Source of the DNA: Rhynchopus euleeides
Lineage: Eukaryota > Euglenozoa > Diplonemea > Diplonemida > Diplonemidae
DNA length: 64,000 nt
Assembly: GCA_963210315.1 (NCBI GenBank)
Contig: OY723240.1
Span: 1,302,001 to 1,366,000 of the forward strand
Direction of reading: 5' to 3'
The notes under the pieces are model-generated. The model made no database searches and was not told where the DNA came from. It saw only the letters and a program-made list of their open reading frames with translations. Positions 1-10,784 of the stretch are shown here, in pieces (position 1 is the stretch's first letter; each line of letters starts with the position of its first letter). Both the position numbers and the translations under genes were made by a program.

Positions 1-199
1 GAGAGGGTCGTCGCTGTGTGTCAGCACCGTCCTGCCCTCTGACCCACACCAGCGAACACGAACAAAAGGAAAGGGAAAAGAGGAAAAGGGAAAGAGGCGA
101 CAGAAGACAATCACGCTGTGCGTCAGGAAGGCCCCGCAACAGCAGCCCCTCTCAGTCGCAGGGTGGGACGCCGTCTGGTTTCCCAAGTCAAGTGCACTA

Positions 200-405
200 C
201 TTGTGTGCAAAACAGCGAGAGGTTCGACACATGACACCCAACACGGAAACGGGGGGGGTTGTGGTGGAAAACACACACCTCGACCGGTGAATGAGGTGGG
301 ATGTGGACAGCCGTCCAGGCACCGTGGGTTTACAGATGCGGACTACTTTCTGTTGAGCGCACACACCCTCGCTCATTGCACGAGGCTACAAAAACAATGT
401 TCAAG
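200..405. repeat. Dispersed repeat downstream of the DUF4116 gene
   Basis: This stretch resembles 55418-55640. Both contain GTGCAAAACAG, then CGACACATG, a G-rich stretch, CACACACCTCGACC and later TGCA(C/T)GAGGCTACAAA, in the same order. Each copy lies roughly 250-480 bp downstream of the stop codon of a minus-strand gene. I see no convincing protein in positions 1-662 on either strand. The repeat could be a shared gene-end element or an old duplication. Confidence 0.5.
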
Positions 406-662
406 ACTCACGATACAAGACGACTACGCACGCGACACCCGCCACAGCTGTGGCCCACCCCAGAGGACGCGCGGGCCGACCACCTCGACAAACTGCTTGG
501 CATCTGGATACCTGCGCACCACCCCAAGGAAGGCGTCGTCCCTGCGCAGCCGTGGGGAGGCAAAGCGGAGCGCACTGCGGTCGCAGCCCACTGCGTGCAG
601 GGCCATGTCGGGGCAGCACGACAGTCGCTCCGACCACCGCAAGACCTCTGTGTTCGTGGCAA

Positions 663-2540
663 TCAGTTGCTGCGCAGCCGCTGCGACGCGTGGCAGAGCA
701 GAGAGGGGTCAGCTTGCAGGGCAGCCATCACCAGGTCCTCATCGTCACGCAGGGCTTCGCTTGCAAACCCCAAGACACGGGGGTTGCGTGCAACAGCACG
801 GGATACGAAGTGGCGGTTCGACCAGAGCTCCGGCGGCATCAGGCTTTTGATGGCTTCCACCTCGTGGATGCACTCGAGGAGCATCTCCTCGTCATCCCAG
901 AACAGCGTGGCGTGCCGCAGCGAGGCAGGGTCCTGCCGCACCGCCGCCTCCACCACGTCGCGGTCCATCCGGAGGTGCGGGTCCACAGCCTGCAGCATGT
1001 GGCCCCGGAGTGCACACAGCTCCAGCACAAAAGCCTTGTCGCTCAGCGCCGAGCTGTTGGGGAAACCCTTCATAACCTCCGGCATCCCGAGTGCCGCCGC
1101 ACGGATCACATCATGGTCACCCTGCAGGGTGGGGCTGGCGTGCATGATCTCCTTAGAGCGACACGCCACGGCTTGCAGCACCACCTCCTTGTCGCTGCTG
1201 TACGGTGTGTGTGCCAGCACGCTCACGTCTCTGTATCCAGGGTTGTTCCGCAGACCGGTGATGGCCTGCAGCACCACCTCCTTGTCGCGGCGCAGGTCAT
1301 CGGATGCGTAGTGCAATGCTTCCGAGCTGATTGCGACGGCGCGCATCACAACCTCCCTGTCGTCCTTGCGGGGCAAGAGGCAGTTCTCGAATCCGCTGCG
1401 CACGGCGGCGAGAATCAGATCTGCGTCCTGCTGCAGCCGCGGCGAAGCCCACCTCAGCTCGCCTCTACTAACAGCGGCCGCCGCGCGCACCACTTCATCG
1501 TCGTCTTGCAACTCCGGCGACGCGTATTGAAGGGTGTAGCGGTTTCTGCTGACGGCATTCAGCACGGTGACCTTGTCGGCGCGCAGCTCGGCCGACAAGT
1601 ACCTGAGGATGCTGCCGTTGCCTTTGACTGCCAGGGCCTCCTGCACGAAGACAGGGTCGCTGCGCAGCGCGTCAGAGATGTGTGTGAAGGCCTCCGGTCC
1701 GCACTGCACCCCGTGCAGAGCACACTCCCTGTCCCCCTGCACATCGGGCCCTGCAAACTCCATGGCCCGCCAGTCCCGCTTGCTGAGGTACACTTCGCGG
1801 TCGTTCCGCAGCTCAGGTGTGAGGTACTGGTAGCATTTCTCATCCAGCATGGCCAGCTCGCGATCCCTGCGCAGGCGCTCGCTGGCATACCTCAGCACAC
1901 CATCCGACACATCGTCGTGGAGCATCTGCAGCAGGAGGTCACGGTCGTCCTGAAGCGCATGTGGGGCGTACTCAACTGTCCCCAACAGACGCGCAACCTC
2001 ACGGTTGGCGTGCGCCTCCTCGCAGATATACACCGCCATACTGGGACGCTGCCGCTTATTGCAGGAGGCCAATACCCGCAGCACAAAGTCCTTGTCAGAA
2101 CGGAGGCGTTGGCTGGCGTACTGCAGTGCTTCCGGGGTCTCCGCGACTGCTGCAAGGACAGTGCATTCAGTGTCGCGGAGTTCGGGGGTGGCGTGCTGCA
2201 GCTGGTTCCCGGACATCTGCACAGCGTGCAGCACGCACTCGCTGTCGCCCCATACCCAGTGCGGTGCAAGCTCCAGCGTCTTCCCCTCGCGCAGCATCTT
2301 GAGGTAGGGGCGGTTTGTGCGCTTCACGTGCAGCACGGCACCCCCCTCCAGCTCAGCGGTGCCCAGGAGGTCATCGTCGTCACCCTCGACCGGCAGCCCG
2401 TCAGCCATGAGCTCCATCTCGTCTGGGCACAGCTCGAAGGCGGTGCATGCGTGCTGCCGCAGTGCCCCGAGTGTTGCTTCCTCGCCCAGCACCAGCACCT
2501 CCTCCTCCCCTGTCAGGTCGCAGCGTGCGATGATCTCCAT
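663..2540 (-). CDS. DUF4116 repeat protein with N-terminal ubiquitin-like segment
   Basis: The predicted protein has 625 residues. I chose the ATG at 2540 because the preceding 27 in-frame codons (from an ATG at 2621) are low-complexity His/Thr/Pro and the ordered protein begins MEIIARCDLTG. Residues 1-75 have a beta-grasp-like layout: alternating hydrophobic strands, a helix-like stretch around LGALRQHACTAF and an LMADG loop, which suggests a divergent ubiquitin-like domain. From about residue 95 to the end the protein is built of units of roughly 45-50 residues with the pattern LR-x-D-(R/K)-x-(V/F)-V-L-x-A-V followed by L-x-(Y/H)-A-S, the signature of DUF4116. About a dozen units can be counted, and the protein ends naturally after the last one. 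DUF4116 proteins are common in protists and their function is unknown. The frame is uninterrupted, so no intron is needed. The DUF4116 call is firm; the ubiquitin-like call is an inference from pattern. Confidence 0.85.
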   Translation of the reverse strand: MEIIARCDLTGEEEVLVLGEEATLGALRQHACTAFELCPDEMELMADGLPVEGDDDDLLGTAELEGGAVLHVKRTNRPYLKMLREGKTLELAPHWVWGDSECVLHAVQMSGNQLQHATPELRDTECTVLAAVAETPEALQYASQRLRSDKDFVLRVLASCNKRQRPSMAVYICEEAHANREVARLLGTVEYAPHALQDDRDLLLQMLHDDVSDGVLRYASERLRRDRELAMLDEKCYQYLTPELRNDREVYLSKRDWRAMEFAGPDVQGDRECALHGVQCGPEAFTHISDALRSDPVFVQEALAVKGNGSILRYLSAELRADKVTVLNAVSRNRYTLQYASPELQDDDEVVRAAAAVSRGELRWASPRLQQDADLILAAVRSGFENCLLPRKDDREVVMRAVAISSEALHYASDDLRRDKEVVLQAITGLRNNPGYRDVSVLAHTPYSSDKEVVLQAVACRSKEIMHASPTLQGDHDVIRAAALGMPEVMKGFPNSSALSDKAFVLELCALRGHMLQAVDPHLRMDRDVVEAAVRQDPASLRHATLFWDDEEMLLECIHEVEAIKSLMPPELWSNRHFVSRAVARNPRVLGFASEALRDDEDLVMAALQADPSLLCHASQRLRSN

Positions 2541-3610
2541 TCCCGGTGTGTGTCTCCCGTGCTGGTAAACGTGCCCTGGTTGGGTGGGTGTGTGGGTGTG
2601 ACGCTGCGTTGTGTGGGCCATCGTGTGTGGCTGAGAAGGGGTGGGTACTGGGGGTATGGGGGCTGCTCTGACGCTCCGTCAACACCTGCTGCGTTTGCCA
2701 GGTCAGGGAGCGGGCCGAGGGTGTGGGGTGCAGCAGGGAACACACGAGATCAGGGTAGTGGGTGTTCCCCACACACACCCACACCCACCCACTCCTGCTC
2801 CTCGATGATCGCCCAACTCGTTGCCGGAGGCGTCGGGAATATTGGCTCAGCCACTTGGCGCCACCGTATGACACTGACGGGTTCCCTGCAAGCGACAGGG
2901 GGGATTGGGGTGCGCCCCACGCGCGTACGGGATGAATCCCTTGCGGACGGATATAGCTTCAGCATGGACTCACCGAGAACGACAGGACTTCCCCAGCCAA
3001 CTAACCCGGAAGTTACCATAGAGAGGAAAGGTCACGAAAAATCTAAGTACATAATGTGTTTGTTTGTGCAACCGGGGTGTTAATCTGCTGAATGAAGGTG
3101 AATGAACTGATCAGGCAGAATGATGCAGAGAAACACACCCACATTGCTGCCACAGCCCCTTTTTAGGCCGAACACACTTCTCGCCCGAGCGGGTAATTTG
3201 CGCGTTCTACCAAAAATTCCTCCGCTGCGGGGGGGGGTTTCTGCTATCCGTGTGGTTCCGGGGGCTTGGGTGGGAAGCGGGGGGGTGGTGGGCGGCAAAT
3301 GCCCCCCTCCCGCCCCCTTCCCTCCCCTCGAACCACACACGGGGGAGACTTCCATGGCTGAGAGTAACAAAGCTGACAGCAGCGCTCCTTCTCCCCCCGA
3401 AGGGGTAGGTCGGGGGTGGGGCACTCGCTTGTCTTTTTTTGCTACTGCCCGCTATCTTCCGACATAAGGGGGGGCACCCTCCGCAGGGTTCCTGCGCAGG
3501 GCGGCTGGGGTCCGCCGTATAAGGATTGACGGCAGTGCGTGTGACGACTCCCCAGGGATAGCGCCCGCAGAAACAGGGCCCTTCTGGTCTCAATTGCAGT
3601 CCTTCTGGAT
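2541..3610. other. Intergenic stretch, no gene recognised
   Basis: Upstream of the DUF4116 gene are CA/GT-rich low-complexity sequence (about 2740-2800) and C-rich blocks near 3290-3330. Open frames here have biased Pro/Ser/Arg composition on both strands and look like by-products of high GC. No RNA gene or TIR was recognised. Confidence 0.4.
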
Positions 3611-5339
3611 TTACACATGCACGATCAACGGTGACCTGCTCCCCAGCAGCTTGATGGACATGTGTGCCTGCTTGTAGTGGCCACCTGCCATGTCAGCCGC
3701 ATTCGGAACAGCACAGGTTTCTAGATAAGCGCGCATCGCAGCGTTATATGGCTCCCACTGTGCTGCGGCCGTGCCGATGTGGTACATCCATTCCTCTGGT
3801 CGGTTCGGTTGGCTGCGGTCTTCGTCGTGCACCAGGTGCTCGTACACACGGCATGTGTCGTTGTCGTCCTTCTCTGGCACGGCGGTGCGCATGTACTCGC
3901 CGCCGTGCACTCTGCTTAACAAGGCACACCAGCCGTGGCACAAGTAGGAAGATGTGTTCGTGTATCGCGTCCTGCATCAGCTGAGTGCCGCACACCACAT
4001 CTAGCCCGAGTGCACGCGCGACCCGCTCCATCCCACACGCCACTAGGGTGAGCGGCCCTAGCAGGCCGAACCGCCTCATCTCCGCACACCCTGTGTGGCC
4101 ACACAGCACGTGGCCCGACGCCGCACCGATGTCAATGCGAGGCCCATTGTCTGTGCCGCTGCCTCCCTGCAGCATGTCCACCGCGGTGTCGGCGTTGTTG
4201 TGGCCCGTCTTGGCACTGCGCATCGCACGCACGATATCCCGTGATGCACACACAGCTGCATTCCCATGCACGGCGCACTGGCGCGATGCGTTGAAAGACG
4301 CCGAATGCGGTCGCCGATGAACACGTCCACCAGGCCGCGATGTGATTCCACTGCGGACATCGCCGTACCCAGCACCAGCTCGAAGAACGCCGCGAATGCG
4401 TGGGGGTCCTGATCTGGCAACAGCAGCGTGTTGCATGTGTTCACCACAAGCACCGTGGCACCTGACTTCTTCAAGGCACCAAGCACCTTTGACACCCGAT
4501 GACGGACGCTTCCGCCTGCCCAACATCTCCTGCGGATAAATCATCAACGTGCACAGAGGAGAGCGAGGGCTGGGGGTTGCTTGCAACGTCATCACGCTCC
4601 TGTGCAGGCAGGCACGACTTCGGGAGGTATGGCTGGTACGCACGCAGGTTCTGCTCCAGGCTCCGAAGCGCCTCGTGCACACTGCTGGGGGCAGCCGCCC
4701 CTCCGCCCCCGCCTCCTGCAGCATCCCCGCCACGGTGTTGACGTCGTGGCCCGCCAGAAGCTGCACAATGGCCCCCATGGTCTCGATGGTGCGCGCCATA
4801 GCTGCTCTCTCTCTCTCGGCAGAGTCTGCAAACCCGCGTGTGGCGGCAAAATCGATCAGCAGCACCATCAACGACACCTCGATCTCTGTGACAGCAGACA
4901 TCACACTCACGGGGCACGGAGGGATCGTGCAGCTGACGGTGTCCTGCAGACGATCCCACCTATACCAGGGGGTGCTGAGCCAGGCAGATCGAACATCCCG
5001 AATCGCGTGACCGTTTCGACCCCGCAGATGACAACCCAAAGTGCGGCAGCTGCAGTCACGCCTGTGGCGAAGCCCCTACCGAGATCCACCACAAGGGACA
5101 GGTCTGCGAGCAGCACAAACACCCCACACGGGCGGGCCGTCCACTGTTCGCATGCTGAGATCAAAGACGATGAAAGAAGCTCCCATCAGAACCACGTAGG
5201 CGCGCATCATGTTGGGCGTGAGGTGCACGTGGCACAGGCACAATGCCAACATTGTGACCTGGGGGGCGCCATTGATGCTGGCGGTGAGGTAGGCGTTTCT
5301 CGACACATTTCCGAGGAAAAGCGGCACAGCCGCGAGCAC
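3611..5339 (-). pseudogene. Frameshifted membrane-anchored class III nucleotidyl cyclase
   Basis: Read on the minus strand, homologous-looking protein continues through at least six frame changes. It begins with membrane-like segments (about 5339-4980: AVPLFLGNV, LMGASFIVFDL, FVLLADLSLVV, AALWVVICGVE). A helical linker follows (4930-4700, with ERERAAMARTIETMGAIVQLL and HEALRSLEQNLRAYQPYLP near 4680-4610). A catalytic-domain-like part runs from about 4500 to 3980: VLVVNTCNTLL, then DVFIGDRI, then in a different frame SFNASRQCAVHGNAA and IDIGAASGHVLCG. The C-terminal tail is at 3850-3700 (QWEPYNAAMRAYLET). The GDR-to-SFNA order and the GxxxG-type loop fit class III adenylyl/guanylyl cyclase domains found in protist multi-pass proteins. 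No GT-AG introns explain the shifts neatly. Decay is the simplest reading; a cluster of assembly errors is possible. Confidence 0.65.
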
Positions 5340-6453
5340 GGAGCGACAGGCTGATGCAGAATATCAGGCGCCTGTCCCTGCGTGGCTTGCCACTCAGCTG
5401 ACCACCCGGCGAGATAATGTGTTCGAACCACCCCATGGTTAGAACCACAGTACACTACAGTACAGTACCTGGTAGGGCATGGGTGTGATGCTGACGAAAA
5501 CATGCGGGTATAAAAAAGACAGGCTTGCGGTGAAGGCCCACTTTGTTTGTGCGCCAAATCCAGGCAAATCAGAAGCAACTCCGCAGCTTGATGAGATGGT
5601 TTGTATTTGCTGCCATAGCGATGCCGACTATCCTTCTCGTGACAAAACGGAAAGCGTTCAGAAACTAAAAAGATTGCAGTGGGAGCAATGTTCGGTTCAC
5701 CCACACTCCACGCCCCAACGTGACAGGTGACCAGAAGGTTGCACAAACAAAACAAAAAGAAACCCTTGGCAATCCTTTTTGGCACCGAAAAAAATCGCAG
5801 GGCCGGGGGGGACGGGGACGGGGATGGGGGTGGTGTGGTGGGTGGGGGATGTGTTGCCCGAAGCCCATCTGCCTGCAGCCCGGCTCCAATACTGTACTTT
5901 GCTGCCACTATATCTGGGGGAGGAGGGTAGGCGGGGAGGGTACGCTGTAGGTTGTTTCAAAATCGTTGACAACATGTCGCAGCACGGCCAGCCCCGAACA
6001 CTACGGCTGGTTGAGTAGCACACTCCTCCCACTCCCACCCCCACCACCACCCCAAGCCGTCAGGGCGCGCTATTCCTTTAACAGCCTGTTACAGAGTCCA
6101 TTGAATGCATGAAAAAAAGACCTGCTAGCGTATACCTACTGCGAGCCCCACAACACATATGCCCCCCCCTACACAAGCTGAAAATGCCGTTTGGTTTGAA
6201 ATACGCGAGTTCGCCACCACAACTACCCCTCTCACTCCGATGTGGTGGGTGGTAGTGAAGAAGCGGAGAAGGGTAGAGGGAGAGAGGGGTTTGATTGTCG
6301 AGAGTGAATGGAAAAATCAAGTCTCCCAAGCACCCTCTTGCAATGTTCGGCCTTTCTTTTTTTTTTTGGTGTCGACAATCACAAGCAAGCTTGATCTGTC
6401 CCATTGACGCCCCTTACCCTGCGAGCAGCAAATCTTTTTTTTGCAGTCGCCAC
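5340..6453. other. Intergenic stretch, no gene recognised
   Basis: It contains homopurine/homopyrimidine low-complexity tracts (5810-5850 and 6020-6060). Open frames are short and biased. No protein family, RNA or element end was recognised. Confidence 0.35.
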
Positions 6454-7113
6454 CAGGTGTATTTCTAGTGGGGGATGAGGATGAGTCTTTTTGGCATCCG
6501 CCCTTTTTCCGGTTTTTTTCCAGCCAAAACCAGGTTTTTTTTCCAGCAAAAAACCGGTTTTTTCCAGCCAAAATCTGGTTTTTTTTCCAGCCAAGAGCCA
6601 GACGTTCACTACCGTGGCCTCCGGCGGCTGGGGGGCTCCGCCCCCCAGACCCCCCGTGGCGGATATCTCGTACGCAAGTCCTTCGATTCCCATCAGGTCA
6701 GGAATCCAACAGCTCCGGTAGCCTCAGGAGGACGCAGCCAACTCACACAGAATCTGTACGCCCACAATGAACAGATGTTCACTACCGTGGCCTCCGGCGG
6801 CTGGGGGGCTCCGCCCCCCGGACCCCCGTGGAGCGTGTGTTTGCCCGTCTAGTAACCGCAACAAGTCCTTGGGCTGTTTCAGCTGGCATATCGGGGAGTA
6901 TCGTCGGAATAACGGTCCCGAAAGCCGTTTTGTTGGGGTTTTCCTCCAGCACCCGAGGATGGCGCGAGCGGGAGGAACCGTGGACTCATTTGGTACAAGA
7001 CCAAGGGCCCCACACTGGGGAGGAGGGACATTGGGTACCATTTTTTGCTGGAAAAAAGCGGGGATGAATCGGGGATTTTTGGCTGGGAAGACCGGGGATT
7101 AAAAACACACCTG
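6454..7113. mobile_element. hAT-type non-autonomous element (copy 1, perfect 8-bp TSD)
   Basis: The ends are CAGGTGTATTTCTAG on the left and, in reverse complement, CAGGTGTGTTTTTAATCC on the right. They are flanked by the exact direct repeat GTCGCCAC at 6446-6453 and 7114-7121. An 8-bp duplication with CAGG-type termini is diagnostic of the hAT superfamily. The 660-bp element has no transposase. It carries repeated CCAGCCAAAA(C/T) tracts near the left end and two copies of a GC-rich cassette motif (6603-6654 and 6777-6828) that also occurs in other hAT-type elements of this window. Confidence 0.88.
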
Positions 7114-7316
7114 GTCGCCACAGAGGGTGGGGGAATGGGCGGGCTTTTATTCCGCTTTTATTTATCGGCAAAAATTATTTTCGGCAAAAAATAACAAAAA
7201 AGAGCTGCTGTCCGGCAATTTTTTTCTCCCGTAAAAGAGGGGGGAATACACTAAGAAGAACGCACCTTCGCGAAGGACGCTCCCCCCCCCCCCTCCAGAG
7301 TTGGCTCAGAGCCAAC

Positions 7317-7585
7317 CAGGCCTGTCGCTAAGCGTCGACCGTCGACCCAGTGATTTTGGGTCCCCCCCCCCCCCATAAGAAAGCGTCGACCCAGCGTCGA
7401 CCCAGTGGAACTGGGTTGCCATTCAAGCCTGGACCAAGCGTACGCTAACCTAGCGGTGACCCGGTTACACTGGGTCGACGCTCACCAAGCGTCGACCAAG
7501 CGTCAACCCACTTTCACTGGGTCGACGTCGAAGAGAGAATGGTTTTGCAGGAACAGATGCTCACTACCGCGGCCTCCGGCGGCTG
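7317..7585. mobile_element. hAT-like element end with GTCGAC subterminal repeats (fragment)
   Basis: It starts CAGGCCTGTCGCTAAGCG and is followed by many direct and inverted copies of GCGTCGACCCAGTG. It ends in a truncated cassette motif at 7559-7585. Inverted relatives occur at 33147-33501 and 33970-34329. I could not find the opposite end or a target duplication, so this is a partial element. The subterminal repeat clusters look like transposase-binding sites, by analogy with known DNA transposons. Confidence 0.55.
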
Positions 7586-10278
7586 GCTCACCCTCCGGCA
7601 AAATATGTTGCAGGGAGGAACGGGCGGGAGTGGGTGGCCTTTTTGAGGCCATATCCTCACCGGCCCGCCCCCCCACACTTTTACACACGTTCGGCCCACT
7701 TGGAACAGCGGCACATGGGGGGGGGGGGGGGCAGGGGCAGGCACACCGACAGGAACGTACTAACATAGTGGTGAGGATAGGATATATGCATGAAATGTCT
7801 TGGGGAGGGGGGGGGGGGAGGTCGATATAGCACGTGCATCTTTTCTGTCGGTTTTGAAAAGCTTCTTCGCTGTCAACTATATCTCTCTCACTAGGGGGTC
7901 GTTACGGGGTGGTCGTCCGTGCATTTTAGTGCATTTCCAGTTGAATTGTCTGAAAACTGACGAAGATTGACGAAGGATAACGGCCAGCGAAGACCCCGAC
8001 TTGGGATTTTTGTGATTTGGTGCTTTCACACACACACACACATACACAGGATGGGCTACGGTCCGCGCAGGATCTCCCCACACAAAACGTGGTCACCACA
8101 CACACACACACACACACCCCTCGCCTGTGTGAAAGGTGTTGAATGCGGAGCACAGGGCGAGTCGAGTCCTGACAGGGCGATGCTTTCCTCGTGGAGACTC
8201 ATTGAGTTTTAAAAAGAATTGACGTACGAAAAAAAATCGCTTCCACATGCCTTGAGCCCTGCAGGCTCCCACATTTATGGCACAGATTTAGTAACTGGTC
8301 TGTGCCACGTGCAGACACTTGAAGACCCCCTCGCAGAATAATCACACACCACTGTGAATGGGGAGCCAAACTGCATGGGAGGCACTCACGAAGCAAAGTG
8401 CGCACATCAAGGCGAAGTTGACTCCCAAACTACGCTTCGCCGAGCGCACACTTGCTGTCTCTGCTGTGTCTGGGCCCTGCGAAGTGGCATGCTGTGCGGT
8501 AGGATCATCCAGGCACAATCCTTAGAAGCTTCATTCGTACGATTTCCTCCGTCACTCGTCACTCGCAACACCAAAAACATGGGGCAAGGGTTATATTATG
8601 CACTTCCGGCAATGGTAAACAGCGCTTCCGGCAACACCGTTGAATGTGTCGAACGGTATTGGGGCATCTGCTGCACCGGCAGCCACAGGGCATCCATCGG
8701 GTTCTTTGAGCGATTTGAACAGTTTGATTTTTTGCCATACCCCGGCCCATTCTTACTTGGGTTGACAACAGACATATACCATCGGCAGGCTCTCGAGCGG
8801 GGGCCACGCTCGAGAGGGGCGACTGATTTCATAATAATCCCGCCCCAGGCGAGAACGGCCAGATCTAGCATACACAACAACTCCAGAAGACGCTGCACTT
8901 CACTGGTATCAAATGGTGCGGTAAAGTTGCCAATTCAACCCACTTCCCCCAAGCCAAAAAAATAGAAGAAGGGCGGGGGGAGTGCGGGCTGCTTGCCGAA
9001 GATAGCGGGGCTGTTGTTTGTGCGACAGAAAAGGCGGGCAAAACAAAAGCAATCCCACCGCAGCCCTGCTGTGGGTGGTTGTCTCTGTTGCCCAAAGGTG
9101 GTCTTTGTGGCTCGGACACCGGACAGGAGTCTGCAGCCCTGCTGTGCGAAGAAAAAAAATCGATGTGAAAGAACAGAAGAACCAGTCGGAACGGAAGACG
9201 AAGAGGAACAACGAATGAACATGTGCCGAAGAAGGCAACACCGGTGATCGGGTTGGGCGCAGCATCTCCACAGTTCCATTGCGTGAGGGAAAGTCGATGC
9301 ACTGCCCAGGGAATGCGCGCGTTGATCTTTACTTTTATTTGCTTCGCGAAGGGGAGAGGCTGAGCTCTGACGCGACGCCCTGCCACAAGGGTTATATGAC
9401 ACACATCCACGTGGATCTGTTAAAGGGTGTAGAGGGCACCGAGCAAACCCTGCTCTTGACACGACCTACACTGCGCACAGACACACAGAAGTCAATTCAG
9501 TTGTGCGCCAAGCCAGTTCACATGAGCTGGCTTGGTGGCGACGGCAGGCGGTCCAAAGGGACAACCCACTCAAAACGTGATCACCACACACTGTGAACCA
9601 TGTTTGTTACAATAATAAACAAATCCGCACCCACCCACCCCCCACTCCTGCTGGGTAGCTTGTATTTGTGCACTGGTTCGTTACCTGTGCGGGGTGCATG
9701 GGTGGGACACATGCGCTGCCAACAGTCTTCTTTGCTAGAGACCAGGAGCTTGGTGACCGCCAAAAAAAATGAGGAAGTGGCAGCAAAAGCGTGCCAACAG
9801 AAGCCAAAAATTCTGATAACAATTGTTGGTTGGGGGAGTAACGGACGGGGCGCATGTCCGCTTTGGAGAGGTCGGCGGGGTTTTGGCTTCTGGCGCGAGC
9901 GGGAAATTTGTGCAGCTCGCGACACTGGTGAAGTGTGGGTGAAGCAGACGAAAACCAAGTCAACCGCCTTCAGTGCAGAGCCTGCTGAAACGGGGAGGTT
10001 GAACAGTGCGTCTATCAAGATGGAAGAGCCCGGCAAGGCCGACCGCGGCTGAATCTTCAGGATACTTAGCAAAAAAAAAAAGAACATCCCAAAAGAACAA
10101 GCATCGCTGGACGCCCACTCCAAACCCCACATCGTCAAGAGCAGGCTGGTCAACCAGAATGGGCGACGCAAAGCTGCAGAACACGCATGGTAGGCAGTGT
10201 TACTCCGGACGGCGCAGCGCAGGTGTGATGTTGAGAGGGTTCGTTGCACGCACCGAAGGCGTGTGTGCAAAAAATAGC
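7586..10278. other. Long stretch with microsatellites, no supported gene
   Basis: CA/GT microsatellites lie at 8027-8046 and 8096-8118, and a G-run is at 7716-7731. The segment near 8520-8570 contains CGTACGATTTCCTCCGT, a motif shared with 34995-35015 and 57545-57570. Open frames of 100-230 codons exist on both strands but look compositionally random. The exception is a short transposase-like remnant at 9858-9960, listed separately. Confidence 0.35.
9858..9960 (+). pseudogene. hAT-like transposase remnant
   Basis: This stretch reads GFGFWREREICAARDTG. It aligns with GFGFWRDRDLCSVGDTRW at 42733-42786 inside a hAT element, and the two share GCATGTCCGCTTTGGAGAGG at the nucleotide level. The DTRW part of the second copy corresponds to the conserved TRW region of hAT transposases. 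Only about 35 codons remain and no element ends are seen here. Confidence 0.4.
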
Positions 10279-10280
10279 TA

Positions 10281-10625
10281 CCGTATACGTAAATATTTTG
10301 GAACGTAAATATTATGGAACGTAAATATTATGGAACGTAAATATTTTGGAACGCTGGTGGGTTGGCGTTCCAGATTTTTTTCGTTCCATAATATTTACAG
10401 GGCTTTCTGCGACTCGGGGACTTGGACCAGGTGATCGGACGGCATACAGAGTCCCTGACGGGACCTACTCGTGCACTTTTCGCGCGATTCCTGACGCAAG
10501 CCGTCCTCACCACCGAGTCCCCAACTGGCCCTGTAAATATTATGGAACGTAAATATTATGGAACGGACCGGCCAAAAATGGGCCCGTTCCATAATATTTA
10601 CGTTCCATAATATTTACGTATACGG
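10281..10625. mobile_element. TA-flanked palindromic element, CCGTATACG family (copy 1)
   Basis: Inverted termini CCGTATACGTAAATATT are flanked by TA on both sides (10279-10280 and 10626-10627). Subterminal copies of TATGGAACGTAAATAT occur in both orientations, giving strong hairpins. The 345-bp element has no coding frame of note. Near-identical copies lie at 45299-45627 (inverted) and 46191-47081 (interrupted). A TA target is typical of Tc1/mariner-like elements, but the terminal sequence alone does not prove the superfamily. Confidence 0.78.
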
Positions 10626-10632
10626 TATATAT

Positions 10633-10784
10633 TACCGGGAAATATAGGGACTATATTTCCCCGAGGGGCCTGTCCAGCCCCGAGGTGGTTGATTTCCCGA
10701 GCGAAGCGAGGGAAATCAAAAATCCGAGGGGCTGGACAGGCCCCGAGGGGAAATATTCCCTATATTTACCGGTAATTTGTGATT
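10633..10784. repeat. Short inverted-repeat element
   Basis: Two arms of about 45-50 bp (10633-10682 and 10726-10784) are inverted copies that include GGGGCCTGTCCAGCCCC. The short centre contains CGAGCGAAGCGAGG. It could fold into one long hairpin. No direct flanking duplication is obvious. Confidence 0.6.

Noticed and set aside
450..3083. 877-codon plus-strand frame opposite the DUF4116 gene
   Set aside because: It is the antisense shadow of a GC-rich repeat gene; the DUF4116 pattern on the minus strand explains the region fully.
9581..10270. 229-codon minus frame
   Set aside because: It overlaps a better plus-strand transposase remnant, has irregular composition and no domain.
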